DNA of 64,000 nt from assembly GCF_042678405.1 (NCBI RefSeq), contig NZ_JBHTLI010000001.1:2274568-2338567 (forward strand). Reading direction: 5' to 3'. This stretch comes from Salegentibacter_A chungangensis. Lineage in GTDB: Bacteria; Bacteroidota; Bacteroidia; Flavobacteriales; Flavobacteriaceae. Under the pieces are notes generated by a model that saw only the letters and a program-made list of their open reading frames with translations, was not told where the DNA came from and searched no databases. Numbering within the stretch: the stretch's first letter is position 1; each line of letters opens with the position of its first letter. Both the position numbers and the translations under genes were made by a program. This document shows, one piece after another, positions 55,047 through 61,694 of this stretch.

Positions 55047-58000
55047 TTAGTTACCTGACATCACGCTCTTAGAGAATGATTCTCTGTCTGTAACAACTCT
55101 CATCACATATACCTGATTAGCCTTAAGGGCAAAATCAATATCTATCTGAGTTGCATCCCCACTGGTTACATTTTTATCAGCGTAAGTCCTTAATAAGTGA
55201 CCACTTAGGTCAAAGAACTGGATCTGCACATTAGAAACATAATCGAATTCGTAATAAACGGTTAGTGTTTCTTTAAACGGAACCGGAGCTACACTAAATC
55301 CACTTTCTGCCACCAGGCTTTGAGTGGTTAATACATCATTAGATTCAACTAAATTATTATCAAATTCACAGTCATCCGGATCTTCGATAGGATCGGGATC
55401 ACAAAATTCACCGGTATTAAGACTGATCTGTCCCTGGCTTCCACCTACGGGATCTCCGTTTCCATACTGCATTTCGAATGAAGCATAAGGATCAGAACCT
55501 ACCAGCATACCACCTAAGATGGTTTTTACATCATACTTAACCGAAATTATGTAAGATGTTCCTGCTGTAGATGAGAAGGTTATTTCTACATCTCCCTGGT
55601 CAGTTCCATCACTATGATCATATATGGTCACCGAAGTTGGTTCAATAGTTCCGCACTCACTGCTGTATACCCTAACGTTCTGCTCATTTTGAGCTATGAA
55701 GTATTTAGTAAGATCGGAATCCTGGTCTATATAAACTGTTGTTGACCCGGCTTTACCGGTAACATCTGCATAGTAGAAGAATACTCCCGGTACGGCATTG
55801 TCAATAATATCACCATTAAGTGTTATACAAACATTACTTAAAGTATAATCTATAGGATCCGGATCGGTACTTTGAGTGATACATCTGTAATCTTCACAAT
55901 CTGTCTGTGTTGGGAAGATATGAGCACAGTTCTCCGGTGGATCAACAGTAGCTGTATCGGTATCTGTACATCCATTGGCATCTTCAACCGTAAGCGTATA
56001 AGTACCTGTTACAAGAACTATTGGATTTTGTTCATCTGAAGTAAATCCTCCAGGTCCGGTCCAGCTGTAATCATAAGGAGCAGTTCCTCCACTGGCTGAT
56101 CCCATTAACTGGAATCCGGAATCGGTACAAGGAAGATTTCCTCCTGTGGCTGTAGCTGTTGGATTATCATATACCGTTAAGGTAAACGATGTGGTTCCGT
56201 AGCAACCTTCTGTGCCATCGTTGTTATTATCACTGCGTACATAAATGGTCTCGCCGCCGGTGGAACTATACATATCTGTTCCGGTCAAGGCAGGAGTGCC
56301 TGCATCGGCATTTGCCTGGCTAGAATAGAAACTGATGGTTCCTCCATCCGCATCGNNNNNNNNNNNNNNNNNNNNNNNNNNNNNNNNNNNNNNNNNNNNN
56401 NNNNNNNNNNNNNNNNNNNNNNNNNNNNNNNNNNNNNNNNNNNNNNNNGCAGGAGTGCCTGCATCGGCATTTGCCTGGCTAGAATAGAAACTGATGGTTC
56501 CTCCATCCGCATCGGTGATCGCGTCACCTAGATTAAAGGTGGCTGCCCCTGTGGAGCCGATCTCACATTCGTCAAGATTTTGTGCGGTTACATCAGGATT
56601 ATCATAAATTGTAACAGTTGCACCGTCCACGCCATAGCATCCTAATTCATTAACATTACCTCCGATAATGACAGTAGCGTAGAATTTATATTCACCGGCT
56701 AAAGTAGGTGTATAAGTTTTAAGGTTTAAATTACTGCCCCCTACACTATTTCCTCCCTGTACCATTATAGAGTCATTTTGAGGCGTAGGTGGATAATAAT
56801 ACCATTCAAATTTATAATCTCCTGAGGGACTTACTGTAGCCACAAGATTTTCAGAATCATCTTCACAAAACACCACATCATCGACATTAACCGTTACCGG
56901 AGGTGTATTACCAAGGTCAATGGGTCCGGCAAAATCCTTCAAAGAAGAATCAAAGGAAGCTGAAGACCTGGTTTTCACAAGTAAACTTCCGAGCGGGTTT
57001 TCACAAGTTCCTTCCCCCGAACGGGTATCAAAACCAAACTTAGTGGCGTTAATAGCTATTTCGGCAAAAGTATTTTCGGTATAGACATCAGAAAGATCTC
57101 CACCGGAATCTATAGTTCCCCACCAGGGTGCAGGAACTGCGGTTGGATTAGCCTGGGCGAATAAGGATTTACCTGTTTCCAATGAGCTAAGAACGATACG
57201 CGCATATCCGAAATTATTGCTGGAGTTACCGTCACAATAGAAGAACGGAAATCGTCCATTCCCATCACCAAATTCAAAAGGTCTTCCGCCCAAAGAATTA
57301 AAATTCAAAAAGGCGGCATTATTGGGAAAGTCTCGTTTGTCGATCCATACAAAAAGCCGGATATCTATGTTATCTCCCCCACCGGTATAGTTCACCGACA
57401 TAATGATATCACCATGTTTATTAACACTACCATCATCATCGGTACCATCTGCCGAACTACCTGGTAAATCAAATTTATAGGTGCTATGCCCACAATCAGC
57501 TCCTAAGGAAACAAAGTTTCCGGCACCCTCTTCCCAGGTAATATCCTTACGGTAATATTCAAAATCCAGGTAACTATCCCCGTTCTCGCTTCGAGTTGAA
57601 GCTGCCGCAATGGCAAATTCATCGTCTGAATCTACAAATTCATCTGAAGGGATGGACCTTCTTAAATGCCCCATTACATCGATAAGGTCATTCTTTTGAG
57701 GCACACTTCCTGTTTTAAGCGTCCAATCATTAGGGTTGTTGAAGTTCTTATTGATCTTCTGATCAAAGGTGGACATGTCCTTATTTCCACCTGAGGTTTG
57801 CTGATCCCTGAAATACACTGCATCTATCCAGAGTCTTCCATCCCCTTCGGGAAAAGAATAAAGGTCAGCAGCCATCCTTAATTCAATGCTTTCATTCTGT
57901 CCGGCACTAATTTGCGAGATTGAATCTAAAGCCGCAGCACTATGAGTGTCTATCACTCCAGCTCCGGGTGCATCAGGATTTGGCACTTTATGAAACCAGT

Positions 58001-58253
58001 CATCGGTTCCCGGTGCGGGAGGTGCGGTAATACTCATACCCGTAAAATAAAGGGTGTCCCTTTGTACATCGGCATCGATCCCAAAATCTGCCACCACATC
58101 GGTTTCAAGTGGTACCGTTTGAGCATATGCGTTGGTTAAGGAAAGGACAAAAATAAAAAGCACGGCAAATATTTTAATCCAATTAAAATACTTCCTGCTT
58201 TCAACAGTCTTAATTCCGGAATCCGGAGATTCCGGTAATGTAATAACTTTCAT
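55047..58253 (-). CDS. Large T9SS surface protein with Ig/SprB-like repeats, interrupted by N run
   Basis: The frame of 1068 codons includes 93 unknown bases. The N-terminus is long before the signal core (IFAVLFIFVLSLTNAYAQ, cleavage near residue 45). The N-terminal module matches the 1418-residue neighbour (NGDSYLDFEYYRKDITWEEG, SASFDSSLKDFAG). Ig-like and repeat units follow (NPDVTAQNLDECEIG, DADGGTISFYSS), then a SprB-like unit (GGTAPYDYSWTGPGGF). Next is a Cys-rich domain starting CAHIFPTQTDCEDYRC, shared with the next gene, and then a type A sorting domain (VAPVPFKETLTVYYEFDYVS). It is exported by T9SS to the surface. Real length is uncertain because of the gap. Confidence 0.85.
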   Translation of the reverse strand: MKVITLPESPDSGIKTVESRKYFNWIKIFAVLFIFVLSLTNAYAQTVPLETDVVADFGIDADVQRDTLYFTGMSITAPPAPGTDDWFHKVPNPDAPGAGVIDTHSAAALDSISQISAGQNESIELRMAADLYSFPEGDGRLWIDAVYFRDQQTSGGNKDMSTFDQKINKNFNNPNDWTLKTGSVPQKNDLIDVMGHLRRSIPSDEFVDSDDEFAIAAASTRSENGDSYLDFEYYRKDITWEEGAGNFVSLGADCGHSTYKFDLPGSSADGTDDDGSVNKHGDIIMSVNYTGGGDNIDIRLFVWIDKRDFPNNAAFLNFNSLGGRPFEFGDGNGRFPFFYCDGNSSNNFGYARIVLSSLETGKSLFAQANPTAVPAPWWGTIDSGGDLSDVYTENTFAEIAINATKFGFDTRSGEGTCENPLGSLLVKTRSSASFDSSLKDFAGPIDLGNTPPVTVNVDDVVFCEDDSENLVATVSPSGDYKFEWYYYPPTPQNDSIMVQGGNSVGGSNLNLKTYTPTLAGEYKFYATVIIGGNVNELGCYGVDGATVTIYDNPDVTAQNLDECEIGSTGAATFNLGDAITDADGGTISFYSSQANADAGTPXXXXXXXXXXXXXXXXXXXXXXXXXXXXXXXXDADGGTISFYSSQANADAGTPALTGTDMYSSTGGETIYVRSDNNNDGTEGCYGTTSFTLTVYDNPTATATGGNLPCTDSGFQLMGSASGGTAPYDYSWTGPGGFTSDEQNPIVLVTGTYTLTVEDANGCTDTDTATVDPPENCAHIFPTQTDCEDYRCITQSTDPDPIDYTLSNVCITLNGDIIDNAVPGVFFYYADVTGKAGSTTVYIDQDSDLTKYFIAQNEQNVRVYSSECGTIEPTSVTIYDHSDGTDQGDVEITFSSTAGTSYIISVKYDVKTILGGMLVGSDPYASFEMQYGNGDPVGGSQGQISLNTGEFCDPDPIEDPDDCEFDNNLVESNDVLTTQSLVAESGFSVAPVPFKETLTVYYEFDYVSNVQIQFFDLSGHLLRTYADKNVTSGDATQIDIDFALKANQVYVMRVVTDRESFSKSVMSGN
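56356..56448. other. Run of 93 N inside repeat, flanked by 66-bp duplication
   Basis: The 66 bases before the N run (56290-56355) are identical to the 66 after it (56449-56514). The offset of 159 keeps the reading frame. This is an assembly join in repetitive DNA. Either the two flanks are one locus, or one or more 93-residue units are missing. Confidence 0.9.
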
Positions 58254-58658
58254 AATTTACATTTTATGGTTAGTAATAAAACTTTCCATAAACAAGCAGT
58301 TAAAGGAGACCTGGGTATTAACCGGGAATTCCGGCTTAAAAAATCATCAAAATTATAAAAGGAGGATACTTGAACAGGGGGGAACTACTTTTCCGGCTCA
58401 AACCGGAAAATCAAATGCATTTTACATGCGCCATCTGTGGGGGGAATTTAAGAACCCGATAAAATGAGTCGGGAGTAAAATAGTAGTATACAGGAAGATA
58501 TTTTCCTTTAACACTAATTTAATACAATAGAGTTTAAAAATGGGCTAAACCTGGAAGAACTTCAGCTTACTCTAAGTTATTTACAGGTTTTCCCCTAATG
58601 GAATCATTCCCAAAAAAAAAGCCACGCAAGTGCGTGGCTCTTCTTGTCATAAGGTTTA
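58254..58658. other. Leader and promoter region of 1068-codon T9SS gene
   Basis: No gene is visible. On the minus strand CTAACC (plus 58268-58273) lies 14 bases before the ATG. G runs of six are at 58377-58382 and 58439-58444. The segment also holds the terminator of the next gene at 58618-58641. Confidence 0.5.
58618..58641 (-). terminator. Rho-independent terminator after third T9SS gene
   Basis: AGCCACGCA (58620-58628) and TGCGTGGCT (58631-58639) pair perfectly, and a long T run follows on the minus strand. Confidence 0.9.
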
Positions 58659-61228
58659 TCAGTTAGCCGAGATAACACTTTCAGAGAATGATTCTCTATC
58701 AGTAATCACTCTTATAATATAAACCTGATTGGCTTTAAGAGCAAAATCAATATTCAGCTGGGTCTGATCTCCTTTGGTCACCTTTTGATCTGTATATGTT
58801 CTTAGTAAATGACCACTAAGATCAAAGAATTCAATCCTGACATCTGACATATAATCGAATTCATAATAAACACTGAGTGTTTCCTTAAAAGGAACGGGCG
58901 CTACCCCGAAACCACTCACTTCTTCCAGGGAAGAGCTTGTAGTGAATGAAGCTGAACTTAGATCCTTGTTCACTGCGCTTTCCAGGGTTTCACAATTTCC
59001 TGATGGTGCCGTTGCAGGGTCAGAACATCTTCTGTCGGTATTAATGCCAAGCACTCCAAAACTCGGTCCGTTAGGAACATCATCTATGATCATCCCAAAA
59101 GAATAGGCGTTTCCGAACCAGTCTTCATCATCTATTTGATCAGGAGTACTTCCTATTATCGACTTAGAATCAAATTTAGTGGAAAACACATATTTCCCTG
59201 GTACCGATGGTGTAAAAGTGACTATTATTTTAAATATTCCATCGGATCCTTCAGAATCATTATAGTCTATACTATTAATATCTATATTACCACAGGATTC
59301 CGAATAAATACGAACATTGGAATCATTAAGATAATCGAATGGTTTGAAACCACCCGGTACAGTTTGCTTAAGCACTATAGTTACAAGTTCAGGAGTGTAT
59401 TCCTGTCCTATTTCCGGCTCCGGAATCACAAAATCCCCGTAATAGAAGAATGCACCCGGGATTACATTTGTCACCTGTTCGGGCCCTCCTTTGAATTTTT
59501 TAATGGTAGTACACATATATTCCTGTACGAAAAGAGCAGGATCACAGAATAAATAATCGCTACATTCTGTTTGGGTTGGGAAAAGATGGTTACAATCTCC
59601 GGGAAGTTTAATTTCCATATCCTTTGTCACGGAACATCCATTGGCATCTGTAACTGTCACGGAATACTTCCCTGCCAGCAAGCCGGTCCGGTCTTTTGGT
59701 TCTGGATAATCCGGGTCACCTGCTTCTTCCCCATCCATATCGGCCCAGTCATAGGTATAACCCGAGGTTCCTCCACTAACTGTTAAACTAATTGAACCAT
59801 CCTCTCCTACACAGGTTTCGTCCGAAAGGTTTTCTTGTACATTTAACTGATTAGGTTCACTGATGGTTTCCGTGCCACTGCTGGCTTCACACTCATCGTT
59901 CTCTTCTCCGTCATTGCCGAAGACCTTTACATAGTAATCCCCGGGTACCAGGCCGGTAAAGTCTGCTCCGGTGGTATTGCTGGCTACTGCAGTGGTGCCA
60001 CTGTCCTTATACAATTCGTAGCGGATGANNNNNNNNNNNNNNNNNNNNNNNNNNNNNNNNNNNNNNNNNNNNNNNNNNNNNNNNNNNNNNNNNNNNNNNN
60101 NNNNNNNNNNNNNNNNNNNNNNNNTTCTCCGTCCTTGCCGAAGACCTTTACATAGTAATCCCCGGGTACCAGGCCGGTAAAGTCTGCTCCGGTGGTATTG
60201 CTGGCTACTGCAGTGGTGCCACTGTCCTTATACAATTCGTAGCGGATGATATCACCAGTAGTCGTACCAATACTCACTACTCCGTCACCATCGTTATAAC
60301 AGGTTACGTTCGTGCTGCTGATCGATACCGTTAGTTCCTTGGGTTCTCCTACAGTCGCCATACCGGTTTGAGTGCAATTATTCGCATCTCTTACAGTCCA
60401 ATTGTAGGTCTTGCTTGACAACCCGGTAAAAGTTTTAGGAACCGTATATTCCACATATCCAGCACCATCAAAATCAATTTCATAACGCGGTAAATTATCA
60501 TTAAAAGAAGTTCCTCCACTCGCACCGATGGTCACACTACCATCCTCATCCCCAAAACAAGTAACATTAACTATACTTGAAGATGCACTCAATGGGGTTC
60601 TTACAGCAATATCCTCCGAAACTCCGCATTTTGGAGAAATCGTATTCGGATCAACCGGTTCGTAAAATTGTCCTTCTTCGTTGAATTCCCCACACTTCCG
60701 ACTGTCATTGCCTGAAGCGTCAGTATAAGCCATATAAATATCGACTAACCTGAGAGTTGTCCCACAGGAATATTCAATTTCACCAAATGTCAAATAATGT
60801 TCTCCTTTTCCGCTAATAGGCCCGTTACAGCCTTTAATAGCTTCCCGCGTAGTTACTCCTGTTTCCAGGTTAGTAGTTTCCAGGATCGCCCAGAATGAAA
60901 AAGATGTCCTGGTGGATCCCGTCTTATTCCGCACCCCTAATTTCAAAGGATATTTGGTCACTGAACTACAATCAATGCAATTATCCGCTCCTTCTAAAAG
61001 TGCATCAAATACTTCCAGGTCGTTCGCAGGACAATGAGAGGCCCTAAGGATATTTCCGGGGTAGCCATCAGGATCTGTTGTTTGTGCAGATAAATTATTT
61101 AGTCCAGAAAAAAATGCAAATAGAATAAAAATAAATAGAGGTTTAATCCATTTCTTAAAATTCACTCCTTCAATCCCGGAAAAAAAACCTGTTGCGGATT
61201 TTCCTTCCAATAGGGTAGAATCTTTCAT
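58659..61228 (-). CDS. Third large T9SS surface protein with SprB repeats, split by N run
   Basis: Two apparent frames (61228 to 59984, and 60014 to 58659) are one gene. A 125-bp stretch is duplicated on both sides of an N run, and merging the copies restores a continuous frame of about 782 codons. The product has a long N-terminus before the signal core (LFIFILFAFFSGLNNLSAQ). A Cys-rich N-terminal domain follows (SHCPANDLEVFDALLEGADN), then SprB-like repeats (VTCFGDEDGSVTIGASGGTS, VRDANNCTQTG). Next is the CNHLFPTQTECSDY domain shared with the upstream neighbour, and a type A sorting domain (APVPFKETLSVYYEFDYMS). SprB repeats occur in the gliding adhesin SprB, so a surface adhesion role is likely. 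Confidence 0.83.
60029..60124. other. Run of 96 N flanked by 125-bp duplication, breaks a gene
   Basis: Bases 59904-60028 and 60125-60249 are the same except for one position (CATTGCC versus CCTTGCC). The offset of 221 bases shifts the frame and creates a false stop. Collapsing the duplication restores the frame, so this is probably an unmerged contig overlap. Confidence 0.88.
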
Positions 61229-61694
61229 AATTAATAAAATTTTAGGTTAGCATTAGTTATAACCTAACACAAGGGGTGTATGAAGAAAAGTGGCATAAAA
61301 TATCTTTAGAGATCCCAATGGGAACCCGAAATTAAAGCAATAAAAGCGTATAAACTTTTTGCTCCGGGGGTGGAAAAAGTAATTATACCCGGTGATAAAA
61401 AATCACCAATCAGTATTAGAAAAATAAATATGGATTTTGGGGGATTAAATAAAATTCTTGAGTTTTGGCAGGGATCCTTCTGAACTTTATCTTAAATCAA
61501 AAATAAAACTTTAAGGCTTTCTTAGGGGAAATTTCGTCCAAATTTCAATTGAAATTGACCATTCTGACAACTTTTCAGGGAAATCCCCCAGTATACTGAT
61601 GAAAGGCCTTTTGATAATATTAACATTTAATTTTCAGACATAAAAAAGGCAGCCCTCTCAGGCTGCCTTAATTTTGGTTAGTTAATTATAACTA
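61229..61694. other. Leader and promoter region of third T9SS gene
   Basis: No gene is visible. CTAACC on the minus strand (plus 61245-61250) lies 16 bases before the ATG. TTAGGTTA (61242-61249) and TAACCTAA (61260-61267) form an inverted repeat over it. G runs are at 61376-61380 and 61439-61443. The end holds the terminator of the fourth gene. Confidence 0.5.
61646..61669 (-). terminator. Rho-independent terminator after fourth T9SS gene
   Basis: AAGGCAGCC (61646-61654) and GGCTGCCTT (61661-61669) form a perfect stem, followed by T on the minus strand. Confidence 0.88.

Noticed and set aside
58659..60014. Separate gene starting near 60014
   Set aside because: Its first 37 codons repeat the end of the upstream frame across an N run, and merging the duplication gives one gene.
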